DNA of 64,000 nt. Origin: Proluteimonas flavola. Lineage in GTDB: Bacteria; Pseudomonadota; Gammaproteobacteria; Xanthomonadales; Xanthomonadaceae. Below, piece after piece: positions 26,036 through 39,800 of the stretch. The notes below the pieces were generated by a model. It worked only from the letters and a program-made list of their open reading frames with translations, was not told where the DNA came from and did no database searches. The stretch is from positions 1-64,000 of the forward strand of contig NZ_JAIWPU010000042.1 in assembly GCF_021191705.1 (NCBI RefSeq), read 5' to 3'. The translations under genes and the position numbers were made by a program. The stretch's first letter is position 1; each line of letters opens with the position of its first letter.

Positions 26036-27821
26036 AATCACACGGACGCCGTCGCGCGTCCGCGCTTGCGCGCGTCGCGCGCTGTTGAGCCGGGCCTGTG
26101 CGCTCGCGCTGGCCGCTCCGGCGCTGGCACTGGCGCAGGGCGCGCCGCCGCCCACGGGCTGGCAGCCCGGCGACCAGGAAGAGGCGCTGCGCCCACCACT
26201 GTCCGAGCCGGTCCCCGAAGCGCCCGTGGTGCCGGCGGTACGCGACCGCGCCGCCGCGCCGATCACCGGGGTCGAGGTCCGCGGGTTCCGCATCCGCGGC
26301 GTCGGCGCGCATCCCGAACGCGGCATCACGCCGGCGACGATGCAGGCGCTGCTCGACGCACGCTTCGCCGAACTGGCCGGCGGCGCCGACCGCGCCACCC
26401 TCGATTTCGACCAGCTGGCCGACGCCGCGCAGCCGGTGACCGCGGCCTATCGCGACGCCGGTTACGTGGTCTCGACGGCCTACCTGCCGGCACAGACCAT
26501 CGGCGAGGACGGCATCGTCGAGATCGCGGTGCTCGAAGGGCGCCTGGGCCGGGTGATCGTCGAAGGCAACCGGCGCGTGCGGGCCTCGGCGATCGCCGCG
26601 CCCGCGCAGCGCCTGGCCGGGCGCACGCTGCATCGCGACGAGATGGAAGGCGCGCTGCTGACCATGCGCGAGATCCCCGGCGTCGCCACGTCCGCCGTGC
26701 TGCAGCCGGGCCAGGCCACGGGCGAGACCGACCTGGTCGTGACCGCGACCGAGGAAGCGCGCCCGTACTCGATCTCGATCGGCGCCAGCAATCACGGCAC
26801 CGAACTCACCGGCCGCTACCGCGCCCAGCTCGGCGTCGCCTGGCGCAACGCGCTCGGCATCGGCGACACGATCTCGGCCGGCTACGCGCGCGGCTACGAT
26901 CCCGACCAGAGCGACTTCGCATCGCTGGCCTGGCACGTGCCGGTCGTCGCCGTCGACGGCCTGTCGGTCATGGCCGCGTACTCGCGCAGCGAGATGGAGG
27001 TCAACCGGGGGGCGTTCGCCGCGCTCCGGCTCACCGGCCCGACCTCGGTCGCGCAGGTCGGCGCGGACTGGCGCTTCGTCAACCGGCCCACGCTGCAGAT
27101 GCAGGGCGGGCTGCGCTACGTGCGCGAACGCTCGCGGCTGGAGGTGCTGGACGGTTTCAGCCTGTCGGACCAGGCCTTCGACGTCGTGGACCTGGGCTAC
27201 ACGCTGCGGCACATCGACCGCGGCACGCGCGGCGTCAACCTGGTGCAGGCCAATCTGCGCCATGCCGTCGACGACCGCTCGGCGCCGGGCGAGGATTCGG
27301 TCACGCCCGCGCGCACCGGCGATTTCACCCTGCTGCGCGTCTCGCTCGCGCGCATGCAGTACCTCACGCCGACGCAGCGCCTGTTCGCGCGCGTGTACGG
27401 GCAGTACACCGACGACGTGCTGGTGCCGATGGAACAGATCGCGCTCGGCGGGCCCGACAGCATCCGCGCGCTGCCGGTGTCGGAGGCGCTCGGCGACCGC
27501 GGCTACCAGGCCACGCTCGAGTACCAGGTCGACGCACCGGGCTTCGGCGACGTCGCCTCGCCGTTCGGCGGCCGCCCCTGGCGCGACCTGCTGCAGTTCG
27601 AGGTGTTCGCCGACCACGGCCGGGTCACCGCTTCGCCCGGCAGCCTGTCGCCGGCGGAGGGGCGGACCTACAACGGCGCCGGCCTGGGCCTCGTGTTCCG
27701 GCTGCCGCACCTGCACAACCTCGAGCTGCGTCTCGCCGGCGCGGTGCCGGTGGGCGGCAGGTTCGAGGCATCCGATGGCGACGACTTCCGGGCCTGGGCC
27801 CGGTTCGGCATGACGTTCTGA
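26028..27821 (+). CDS. TpsB outer-membrane transporter of a two-partner secretion system (FhaC/ShlB/HMW1B family)
   Basis: 597 residues. A signal peptide (about 1-37, ending ALALAQ) and a Pro-rich linker come first. A POTRA region follows (about 78-260), including AYRDAGYVVSTAYLPAQ and the segment EIAVLEGRLGRVIVEG. The C-terminal part is a 16-strand barrel ending in FRAWARFGMTF. The segment GGPDSIRALPVSEALGDRGY is the family's conserved loop near strand 13. It exports the TpsA encoded 13 bases downstream. Its start is embedded in the end of the preceding small gene, so it is cotranscribed with the T6SS genes. Confidence 0.93.
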   Translation: MSEITRTPSRVRACARRALLSRACALALAAPALALAQGAPPPTGWQPGDQEEALRPPLSEPVPEAPVVPAVRDRAAAPITGVEVRGFRIRGVGAHPERGITPATMQALLDARFAELAGGADRATLDFDQLADAAQPVTAAYRDAGYVVSTAYLPAQTIGEDGIVEIAVLEGRLGRVIVEGNRRVRASAIAAPAQRLAGRTLHRDEMEGALLTMREIPGVATSAVLQPGQATGETDLVVTATEEARPYSISIGASNHGTELTGRYRAQLGVAWRNALGIGDTISAGYARGYDPDQSDFASLAWHVPVVAVDGLSVMAAYSRSEMEVNRGAFAALRLTGPTSVAQVGADWRFVNRPTLQMQGGLRYVRERSRLEVLDGFSLSDQAFDVVDLGYTLRHIDRGTRGVNLVQANLRHAVDDRSAPGEDSVTPARTGDFTLLRVSLARMQYLTPTQRLFARVYGQYTDDVLVPMEQIALGGPDSIRALPVSEALGDRGYQATLEYQVDAPGFGDVASPFGGRPWRDLLQFEVFADHGRVTASPGSLSPAEGRTYNGAGLGLVFRLPHLHNLELRLAGAVPVGGRFEASDGDDFRAWARFGMTF

Positions 27822-27834
27822 GAAGGATCCGACG

Positions 27835-30800
27835 ATGAACCGCATTTTCCGCCTCGTCTTCAACCGCACGCTCGGCCTGGTGCAGGTGGCCTCCGAACTC
27901 GCTTGCCGGCATCGCCTCGGCGCCGGTGGCGCGATGCGTCTCCTGCCGCCGCGCGCATTGCTGGCGGTCGCGCTGGCGCTGGCCGGCGGCAGCGCATGGG
28001 CGCAGGTCGCCCCCGGACAGCTGCCGACCGGGGAGATCGTCGTCGGCGGCTCTGCCAGCATCAATCGCGACAGCGCGGCCAATCTGCTGCAGATCACCCA
28101 GAACGGCCGCACGATCATCGACTGGACGAGCTTCGACATCGGCACGCAGGCCCACGTCGATTTCGTCCAGTCCGCCGGCAGCATCGCCCTGAACCGGGTG
28201 ACCGGCGGCGGCCTGTCGCAGATCCTCGGCAAGCTCGAGGCCGATGCCGGCATCTTCCTGATCAATCCCAGCGGCGTCCTGTTCGGCGCGGGCGCCCAGG
28301 TGAACGTCGGCAGCCTGATGGTGTCGACGCTGTCGCCGCAGGCGGGGTTCGACGGGGGCTTCCTCAGCGGTGGCAACCAGTTGAACCTGGCGCAGAGCGG
28401 CGATCCGGGACTGATCCGGAACGAGGGCACGATCGTCGCCACCAACGGCGGATCGATCAGCCTGATCGGGGGCACGGTCCAGAACTGGGACAGAGGCAAG
28501 ATCACGGCCGATGGCGGCGCCGTCCAACTGGTCGGGGCGAAGGAGGGCACGTTCACGACGGGGTCCACGCACGAGGTGCTCATCACCGCCGGCACGGCTC
28601 CAGTGAACGGCATGTACATGCTGGTGGACAATACCGGGACGCTGCAGTCGAACGGGGGCCACGTGACGCTTGCGGCGCAGGGCATTTCCGGCGGCGCGGA
28701 CACGACCGTCAACACGACGGGCGTCATCGTCGCCACGGACTTCGGCGGCACCCCTGGCAGGATCACCCTCGCTGGCGGCTCGTATCAAGTGAACGTGGGC
28801 GGCCAGGTGACGGCGTCCGGCGCCCTCGCGGCGTCGACGACGATCGGCACCCTGATCCTGAGCGGCGACATCGGCGCAGGGACGTTCGAGGGCCGCGCCC
28901 GCACCATCACGCAGGAGGCCGGCAACGAGGACGCGCCCAGCCGGCTGCAGTCGGGAGGCACCACGCTGACCGCCAGCAGCGGGGACATCACGCTCGCCAA
29001 CACCGGCAACAGCCTGGGCGGCATCACTGCCTTCCAGGGCCGCAACGTCTCGCTTCGCAGCGACGGCGGCATCGGCATCAGGGGCGTGTCGCGCGCGACC
29101 GGCAACCTGACGCTCGACGCCGACGGCGCGATCACCCAGACCGGTGCGCTGAGCGTCGCCGGCACCACGACCCTCAACGCCAGGGAGAGCGAGATCCTGC
29201 TCGCCAACGCCGGCAACGATTTCGTCGGCGCGGTCGGCGTCCGGGGGGGCGGCATCACCCTGCGCGACACCAACGATCTCACCGTGTCCGCCATCAACAA
29301 CGCCCCGGACAGCACGCTGTCCCTCACCGCCGGCGGCACGCTGACGCTTCCGGCCGGGGCGATCGATACCGGCAGCGCGAACCTGGTGCTGTCCGCCGGG
29401 CGCAGCCTGTCCACGCCCGGTGCGTTGCGCGGCGGCATCGTGCACCTGCACGGCGGCGACGGGCTGACCCTGGCGCATGCCGTCGAAGGCACCGAGACGC
29501 TCCGGCTGTCGAGCGGCGGCGCGATCGAGCGGTCCGGCACTGCGCGCATCCAGGGCGGCCGGCTCGAGCTCGATGCGGCGAGCGCGGACCTCGGCGGCGC
29601 GAATGCGATCGGCGAGCTGGGCGACATCGACGTCGACGGCGCGCTGACCCTGCGCAACGCCCAGGGCATCGCACAGGCTGCCGGGACCTCGCTGCGGGTG
29701 GGCGGTGCGGCGGGTTTCGACGGCGGCAACAACGCCATCGTGCTCACCAACGCCGGCAACGATTTCCAGGGCACCGTGGACCTGACGACCGGCGGCAGCG
29801 CATCGATCGTCGATGCCGGGGCGCTGACGCTCGGGACGGTGACGGTGACGGGAGATCTCCTGGCGCAGGCCGGTACCACGCTCGATCTCGGCCAGGGCGG
29901 CATCGCCGGAACGCTGGTCGCGCAGGCAGGCGGCGACATCGTCCAGTCGGGCGCGCTGGCGCTGGGCCCGGCGACGCTGGAGGCGGGCGGGGCCATCACG
30001 CTCGACCACGCCGGCAATGCGTTCGGGGGTCCGCTCGACCTCACCGCGACGGGCAACGTCCGGATCGCGAGCACGACGGGTCTGGACTTCTCGCAACTCG
30101 AGGTCGGCAGCCTCCAGGCGACGTCCGGCGCCGGCGTGGCGTTCGGCGGCGGCCAGGTCGCCGGCGACCTGGACATCACGGCTGCGGGCGCGGTCGGCCA
30201 GTCGGGTGCGCTCCTGGTCATCGGCGCGACGACGATCGAGACTTCGGGCCATGTCCTGCTCGACGACCAGTCCAACCAGTTCGATGGCGCGCTCTCGCTC
30301 ACCGGCGACGCGGTCGAGATCGGTGGGCAGCAACTGCGGCTGGTGCACGTCGATGCCGCCAGCCTCGTCGCCACCGCCGACGGCATCGAGCTGTCGGGCA
30401 CGTTCGAGACCATCGGCGGCCAGCGTTATGCGGGCGCGGTGCGGCTGGTCGGCGCGACGGTGGTCGATGCCGGCGGCGACGCGAGCTTCGTGCAGACGGT
30501 CGACGGTGCGCAGCTGCTGACGATCGACGCCGGCGGCGCGGTCGCGATGTCGGGCGCGGTCGGCGCCACCACCGCGCTTGCCGGACTGACGATCGACGCC
30601 GCAGGATTCACCGCCGGCGGCACGCTGCGCACCACCGGCGACACCGCGGTCTCCATCGCCGCCGGCGACATCGTCCAGCAGGGCGCGTTCCGCGTCGGCG
30701 GAAACGCCCGGTTCGCGACCGGCAACGGCAGCATCACGCTGGCGAATGCCGGGAACGCTTTCACCGGCCCGGTGTCGCTGACCGGTCACAACGTCCAGAT

Positions 30801-33800
30801 CCGCGACAGCGCGGCGCTTCGCTTCGGCGCGCTGGACGTCGCCAGCCTGTGGGCCATCGCCCCCCAGCTGCTGCTGCCGGGCAGCCTGGCCACGACAGGC
30901 CTGCAGTATTACGACGGCAGCGTGACCCTCGACCGCGATACGCAGCTGACGAGCACCAACGGCACCGTCATCCTGGGCGGTACCGTCGACGGCGCACATG
31001 CGCTCGTGGTCGATGCCGGTCTCGTCGCATTCGATGGTGCCGTCGGCGGCGGCACCGCGTTGTCCTCGCTGGATACGCGGGGGGCGGCCCTCACCCGGAT
31101 AGGCGCCGACATCACCACGTCCGGCGACATCGCCTTCGGAAACACCCAGGTCGGCGCGGCGCAGGCGACGGTCCGCAGCTCGGCGGGCGCGGTCACGGTT
31201 GCCGGCAGCCTCGACGCCACGACATCCGGACAGGGCGCGCTGACGCTCGATGCGCACGACGCGGTGACGCTGTCGGGCAACGCCGGCGCCACCGGCGCGC
31301 TGGCCGATCTCACCCTCGACGGCGGCAGCGTCTCGACCCGCGGCATCCGCGTCGCCAATGCGCTGCAGATCGCCAGCGGCGGCGACATCGTCCAGGCCGG
31401 CGTGTACGACGTGGGCGGCAATGCGCACTTCGTCGCGGCCGGCGACATCACCCTCGACAACGACGCGAACCTGTTCGCCGGCACCGTCTCGCTGGCAGGC
31501 AACGACGCGGTGGTCCATGCGGCATCGCCGTTGGCGCTGGACACGGTGGACGTCGACAGACTCGGCGCCCGCAGTACTGGCACGCTGTCGCTGTCGGACG
31601 CGCGCATCGCCGGCGACGCCACGCTGCTGGGCAGCGGCCTGTCGCTCGCGGACTTCGACATCGGCGGGGACCTGGGCGCGACGGCGGGCAGTGGCGGCAT
31701 CGCCCTCGCCGACGGCCGCGTACGCGGCGATCTTGCCGCCGACAGCGGCGGCGACATCACCCAGACCGCGGCCCTGCGCGTCGAAGGCGCCGCCCGGTTC
31801 GACGCCGGCACTGCCCGCATCGCGCTCGACCATGCCGACAACGACTTCGAGGCGACGGTGGACCTGGGCGGCGGCGCGGTGTCGGTCAACGACCGCAACG
31901 ACCTCCGGCTCGGCACCGTGGATGCGGATTCGCTCGACGCGACCAGTCACGGCGCGCTCGATCTCGGCACCACCACGCTGGCCGGCGGACTGACCGCGCA
32001 TTCGAACGGCGGCGCCATCACCCAGGGCGGCGACCTCGTGGTGGCCGGCGCGAGCGTCGTCGATGCCCGCGGCGGCGGCATTGCGGGCGACATCACCCTG
32101 ACGCGAGCCGGCAACGTGCTCGGCGGTCCCGTGACGCTGGCCGGACGCGACGTGGCCATCGCCGCGAACGCGCTGTCGCTGGCCGGCGTCGAGGCGCGCA
32201 ACCTGCTGGCGACCGCGGGCACGATCGCGCTGCGTGGCGACGTGACCACCGGCGAGGACCAGGACTACGCAGGCGCCGTGCGGCTCGACGACGACGCGAC
32301 CCTGGCCGCCGGCGGCGACGTGACCTTCGCCTCGACGGTGGATGGCGCCCATGAACTCGAGGTGCGCAGCGGCGGCCACGCCGGCTTCGGCGGCGCGGTC
32401 GCGCTCGGCGCGCTCGATGTCGAGGCCGGCAGCGCGACCTTTGGCGCCACCGTGACCACCAGCGGCGACCTCACCGTCGACGTGCAGAGCGGCGGCATCG
32501 TGCAGTCGGGCGCGTTCACCGTCGGCGGCATCGGCGATTTCGATGCCAACGGCGGTGCGATCACGCTGACGCATGCCGGCAACGATTTCGCCGGCCGCGT
32601 GCATCTGCGCGGCGACGTCGTCGCCATCCAGGACGCCAACGCGCTCGCGCTGGGCAGCGTATCGGCCGGTGCGCTGAACGCCGACAGCCACGGCATGCTC
32701 GACCTCGGCACCGCCACGGTGGCGCGCGCCCTCGAGGCACGCTCGAACGGCGGCGACATCGTCCAGTCGGGCGCTCTGGCGGTTGGCGGGACCAGCCTGC
32801 TCGATGCGAGCGGTGGCGACGTGGTGCTCGACCTGCCCGGCAACGATTTCGGCGGCGCGGTGACGGTCTCCGGCGCCACCGTGACGCTGCGCGACGACGA
32901 CGCGCTGACGCTTGCCTCGGTCACCGTCGGCGAAGACCTCACGGTCACCAGCCACGGCGCGCTCGACCTGGGCGCCGGCACCGTGGGCGGGCGCCTCGCC
33001 GCGACCAGCAACGATGGCGCGATCGTCCAGTCCGGCGCGCTGGAGATCGCCGGCGCCAGCACGATCGATGCCGGTACGGGCGCCGTGACGCTGGACCACA
33101 TGCAGAACGACTTCGGCGGCCGGGTGGACATCACCGGCGGCGCGGTGGCGATCGCCGACCGCGACCGGCTCGTGCTGGGCGCGGTGGACGCCGACAGCCT
33201 GCAGGCGACGGCCGCGGCCATCGCCCTGCAGGACGACATCTCGACCCGTGGCGACCAGGACTACGCGGGCGCGGTGGCGGTCGAGTCCGACGTGTCGCTC
33301 GCGGCCAGCGCGGGCGGCATCGGGTTCGGCGGCACGGTCTCCGGCCCGCACCGGCTGGCCGTCGACGCAGCCGGGCACGCAGCGTTCGACGCCGCGGTCG
33401 CGCTCGGCGCGCTCGACCTCGAGGCGGGCAGTGCGACCTTCGCATCGACGGTCGACATCGCCGACCGGCTCGACGTCGCGGTGCAGAGCGGTGGCATCCA
33501 CCAGAGCGGCGCGTTCACCGTCGGCGGCGATACCTTGCTCGATGCCAATGGCGGCGCGATCACGCTGGACCATGTCGACAACGATTTCGCCGGCACCGTG
33601 CAACTCGATGGCGGTGTCGTCAGGATCCACGACGCGAATGCACTGACGCTCGGCACGGTGAACGCGCAGGCGCTGGAGGTCACCAACGACGGCACGCTCG
33701 TCTTCGGCCGGACCGACGTCGAGGACATGCTGGTCGCGGACAGCGGCATCGGCAGCATCGAGCAGACCGATGCGCTGACGGTGCGCGGGACGGCCTCGTT

Positions 33801-36800
33801 CACGAGCGGCGCCGGAATCGAGCTGACGCATGCGGACAACGATTTCGAAGGGGCGGTATCGCTCGACGGCACGAAGGTCGCGATCCGCGACGCCAACGCG
33901 CTGACCCTGGACACGGTGACCGCGCAGGCGCTGGAGGTCACCAGCAATGGCGACCTGGTGTTCGGTCGCACCGACGTGGAGGAGACGCTGGTCGCGGACA
34001 GCGGCAGCGGTGGCATCGAGCAGAGCGATGCGCTGACGGTGCGCGGTACGGCCTCGTTCGCCAGCGGCGCGGTGATCGACCTGACGCATGCGGACAACGA
34101 TTTCGAAGGGGTGGTGTCGCTCGACGGCACGACGGTCGCGATCGGCGACGCCAACGCACTGACGCTGGGTACTGTCACCGCGCAGACCCTGGAGGTCACC
34201 AGCGATGGTGACTTGACGTTCGGCCGCACCGACGTCGAGGAGACGCTGGTCGCGGACAGTGGTATCGGCAGCATCGAGCAGACCGATGCGCTGACGGTGC
34301 GCGGTACGGCCTCGTTCGCCAGCGGCGCCGGAATCGAGCTGACGCATGCGGACAACGATTTCGCCGGCGCGGTGTCGCTCGACGGCACCACGGTCGCGAT
34401 CCGCGACACGAATGCACTGGCGCTGGGGACGGTCACGGCGCGAACGCTGGACGTCAACAGCGACGGCGACTTGACGTTCGGTCGCACCGACGTCGAGGAG
34501 GCGCTGGTCGCCGACAGCGGCACTGGCAGCATCGAGCAGACCGATGCGCTGACGGTGCGCGGTACGGTCTCATTCACCAGCGGCGCGGTGATCGACCTGA
34601 CGCATGCGGACAACGATTTCGAGGGCGCGGTGTCGCTCGCCGGCACGGCGGTCGCGATCCGCGACACGAACGCACTGGCGCTGGGGACGGTCACGGCGCG
34701 AACGCTGGACGTCAACAGTGACGGCGACTTGACGTTCGGCCGCACCGACGTCGAGGAGACGCTGATCGTGGACAGCGGCAGCGGTGGTATCGAGCAGACC
34801 GATGCGCTGACGGTGCGCGGCGCGGCTTCGTTCGCCAGCGGCAGCGGGATCGACCTGACGCATGCGGACAACGATTTCGAAGGGGCGGTGTCGCTCGACG
34901 GCACCACGGTCGCGATCCGCGACGCCAACGCGCTGACCTTGGATACGGTGACCGCGCGAACGCTGGACGTCACCAGCGACGGCGACCTGGCGTTCGGCCG
35001 GACTGATGTCGAGGACATGCTGGTCGCCGACAGCGGCACCGGCAGTATCGAGCAGACCGATGCGCTGACGGTGCGCGGCGCGGCGTCGTTTACCAGCGAT
35101 AGCGGAATCGCGCTGACGCATGCGGACAACGATTTCGCCGGTGCGGTGTCGCTCGACGGCACGGCGGTCGCGATCCGCGACGCCAACGCGCTGACCTTGG
35201 ACACGGTGACCGCGCAGACGCTGGAGGTCACTAGCAACGGAAATCTGGTGTTCGGTCGCACCGACGTCGAGGAGACGCTGGTCGCCGACAGCGGCATCGG
35301 CGGCATCGAGCAGACCGATGCGCTGACGGTGCGCGGCGCGGCCTCGTTCGCCAGCGGCAGCGGGATCGAGCTGACGCATGCGGACAACGATTTCGCCGGC
35401 GCGGTGTCGCTCGACGGCACGACGGTCGCGATCCGCGACACGAACGCACTGGCGCTGGGGACGGTCACGGCGCGGACGCTTGTGGTCACCACCGATGGCG
35501 CGCTCGTCTTCGGCCGCACCGACGTCGAGGAGACGCTGGTCGCCGACAGCGGCACCGGCAGCATCGAGCAGACCGATGCGCTGACGGTGCGCGGTACGGC
35601 CTCGTTCACGAGCGGCGCCGGAATCGAGCTGACTCATGCGGACAACGATTTCGAAGGGGCGGTATCGCTCGACGGCACGAAGGTCGCGATTCGCGATGTC
35701 AATGCACTGACGCTGGACACGGTGACCGCGCAGACGCTGGACGTGACCAGTAATGGCAACCTGGCATTCGGCCGCACCGACGTCGAGGACATGCTGGTCG
35801 CGGACAGCGGCACCGGCAGTATCGAGCAGAGCGATGCGCTCACGGTGCGCGGCGCGGCTTCTTTCACCAGCGGCGCGGCGATCGACCTGACGCATGCGGA
35901 CAACGATTTCGAGGGAACGGTGTCGCTCGACGGCACCACGGTCGCGATCCGCGATGTCAACGCGCTGACCTTGGATACGGTGACCGCGCGAACGCTGGAC
36001 GTCACCAGCAACGGCGACCTGGCGTTCGGCCGCACCGACGTCGAGGAGACGCTGGTCGCCGACAGCGGTATCGGCGGCATCGAACAGACCGATGCGCTGA
36101 CGGCACGCGGTGCAGCCTCGTTCACCAGCGGCGCGGCGATCGACCTGACGCATGCGGACAACGATTTCGAGGGGGCGGTGTCGCTCGACGGCACGACGGT
36201 CGCGATCCGCGACATGAACGCACTGGCGCTGGGGACGGTCACGGCGCGAACGCTGGACGTCAACAGCAACGGCGGCTTGACGTTCGGTCGCACCGACGTC
36301 GAGGAGACGCTGGTCGCGGACAGCGGTATCGGCGGTATCGAGCAGACCGATGCGCTGACGGTGCGCGGCGCGGCCTCGTTCGCCAGCGGCAGCGGGATCG
36401 AGCTGACGCATGCGGACAACGATTTCGCCGGCGCGGTGTCGCTCGCAGGTACCACGGTCGCGATCCGCGACGCGAACGCACTGACGCTGGGCACGGTCAC
36501 CGTGCAGACGCTGGATGTGACCAGCAATGGCGACCTGGCGTTCGGTCGCACCGACGTCGAGGACACGCTGGTCGCCGACAGCGGTATCGGCGGTATCGAG
36601 CAGACCGATGCGCTGACGGCACGCGGTGCGGCGTCGTTCACCAGCGGCGCGGCGATCGACCTGACGCATGCGGGCAACGATTTCGCGGGCGCGGTCGCGC
36701 TTGCGGGTACGGCAGTGGCGATCCGCGACATCAATGCGCTGACGCTGGACACGGTGACCGCGCAGACGCTGGCAGTCACGAGCAACGGCGCACTCGTCTT

Positions 36801-39800
36801 CGGCCGCAGCGACGTCGAGGACACGCTGGTCGCCGACAGCGGCATCGGCGGTATCGAGCAGACCGATGCGCTGACGGTGCGTGGCGCGGCCTCGTTCACC
36901 AGCGGCAGCGGAATCGCGCTGACGCATGTGGACAACGATTTCGGCGGCGCGGTGTCGCTCGCCGGCACGGCGGTCGCGATCCGCGACACGAACGCACTGG
37001 CGCTGGGGACAGTCACGGCGCGAACGCTTGAGGTCACCAACGATGGCGCGCTCGTCTTCGGCCGCACCGACGTCGAGGACACGCTGGTCGCCGACAGCGG
37101 TATCGGCGGCATCGAGCAGACCGATGCGCTGACGGTGCGCGGCGCGGCCTCGTTCACCAGCGGCAGCGGAATCGAGCTGACGCATGCGGACAACGATTTT
37201 GGCGGTGCGGTGTGGCTCGCCGGCACGACGGTCGCGATCCGCGACGCCAACGCGCTGACGTTGGGTGCGGTGACCGCGCAAACGCTGGAGGTCACCAGCA
37301 ACGGCGATCTGGTATTCGGTCGCACCGACGTCGAGGACACGCTGGTCGCCGACAGCGGCAGCGGTGGCATCGAGCAGACCGATGCGCTGACGGTGCGCGG
37401 CGCGGCCTCGTTCGCCAGCGGCAGCGGGATCGCGCTGACGCATGCGGACAACGATTTCGAGGGGGCGGTGTCGCTCGCCGGCACGACGGTCGCGATCCGC
37501 GACACGAACGCACTGGCGCTGGGGACGGTCACGGCGCGAACGCTGGACGTCAACAGCGACGGCGACTTGACGTTCGGTCGCACCGACGTCGAGGAGACGC
37601 TGGTCGCGGACAGCGGCAGCGGCGGCATCGAGCAGACGGATGCGCTGACGGTGCGCGGTACGGCCTCGTTCACCAGCGGCGCGGCGATCGACCTGTCGCG
37701 CGACGACAACGATTTCGGCGGCGCGGTGTCGCTCGACGGCACCACGGTCGCGATCCGCGATGCCAACGCGCTGACCTTGGATACGGTGACCGCGCAGACG
37801 CTGGACGTGACCAGCAACGGCGACCTGACGTTCGGCCGCACCGACGTCGAGGAGATGCTGGTCGCCAGCAGTGGCACCGGCAGCATCGGCCAGAGCGATG
37901 CGCTGACGGTCGGCGGCGCCGCGTCGTTCACCAGTGGCGCCGGGATCGACCTTTCGCGCGACGACAACGACTTCGGCGGCGCAGTGTCGCTCGCCGGCAC
38001 CACGGTCGCGATCCGCGATGCGAATGCGCTGACGCTGGGCACGGTCACGGCGCGGACGCTGGCGGCTACCAGCAACGGAAATCTGGCGTTCGGCCGCACC
38101 GACGTCGAGGAGACGCTGGTCGCCGACAGCGGTATCGGCAGCATCGAGCAGACGGATGCGCTGACGGTGCGCGGCGCGGCCTCGTTCACCAGCGGCAGCG
38201 GAATCGAGCTGACGCATGCGGACAACGATTTCGGCGGCGCGGTGTCGCTCACCGGCACCACGGTCGCGATCCGCGACGCCAACGCACTGACACTGGACGC
38301 GGTGACCGCGCAGACGCTGGAGGTCACCACAGATGGCGCGCTCGTCTTCGGCCGCACCAACATCGAGGACACGCTGGTCGCGGACAGCGGCAGCGGTGGC
38401 ATCGAGCAGACGGATGCGCTGACGGTGCGTGGCGCGGCCTCGTTCGCCAGCGGCAGCGGGATCGAGCTGACGCATGTGGACAACGATTTCGGCGGCGCGG
38501 TGTCGCTCGCCGGCACGGCGGTCGCGATCCGCGACGCCAACGCACTGACGCTGGGTACTGTCACCGCGCAGACCCTGGAGGTCACCAGCGATGGTGACTT
38601 GACGTTCGGCCGCACCGACGTCGAGGACACGCTGGTCACGGACAGCGGCATCGGCGGCATCGAGCAGACCGATGCGCTGACGGTGCGTGGGGCGGCGTCG
38701 TTCACCAGCGGCAGCGGAATCGAGCTGACGCATGCGGGCAACGATTTCGAGGGTGCGGTATCGCTCGCTGGCACCGCCATCGCGATCCAGGACGCCAACG
38801 CGCTGACCCTGGGCACGGTCGACGCGCAGGCGCTCGATGTACGCAGCCACGGCGATCTCGACCTGGGCACCGCCACCGTCGCCGGCACGCTGGTCGCCAA
38901 CAGCCACGGTGGTGCGATCGGCCAGTCCGGCGCGCTGCTGGTCGGCGGCACCAGCACCCTGGCTGCCGGCACCGGTGCGATCGTCCTGGACAACGCGAGC
39001 AACGATTTCACCGGCCGTGTCGATATCGCCGGCGGCGCGGTGCGCATCGCCGATGCCAACACGCTCGCCCTGGGTCGCGTCGATGCCGCCAGCCTGCGCG
39101 CGATCGCCGGCACCATCGTCCTGCACGCGGACATCGACACCGACGGCGACCAGGACTACGACGGCGCCGTCGCGCTGGCGGCCGACGTGGACCTTGCGGC
39201 GCGCGACGGCGGTATCGCCTTCGCGTCGACGGTTTCCGGCGCGCACGCGCTTGACGTCCGCGCCTCGGGCCATGCCGGTTTCGGCGGCGATGTCGCGCTC
39301 GCCGGGCTTGCGATCGACGCCGGCAGCTTCCGCGCCGATGGCACGCTCGCCATCGACGACGGTGCCGGCGGTGGCGACCTTTCGATCGCCGTGGAGACCG
39401 GCGGCATCGCGCAGTCCGGCGCGTTCCGCGTTGGCGGCGCCGCGACGTTCGACGCGAATGGCGGCGCCATCGCGCTCACCGATGCCGGCAACGATTTCGC
39501 CGGGGTCGTCGATCTGGCCGGCGGCGACGTGGCGATCCGCGACGCCAACGCGCTGACGATCGGGGCGCTGGACGTGGGCACGCTCCTGGTCGCCAGCCAG
39601 GGCGCGCTCGGCCTCGGCGCCGGCACCATCGCAGGCTCGCTGGTGGCCGACAGCAATGGCGGCGCAATCACGCAGTCGGGTGCGCTCGCGGTCGGTGGCG
39701 ATGCCGGCATCGACGCAGGCGCCGGCGCGATCGTGCTCGACCACGCCGGCAACGATTTCGCCGGACGCGTGCATCTGACCGGTGACGCCGTATCGATCGC

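Noticed and set aside
33703..38862. CRISPR-like regular spacing
   Set aside because: The 258-bp unit is coding, in frame, and has no unique spacers between short repeats. It is a protein repeat array.
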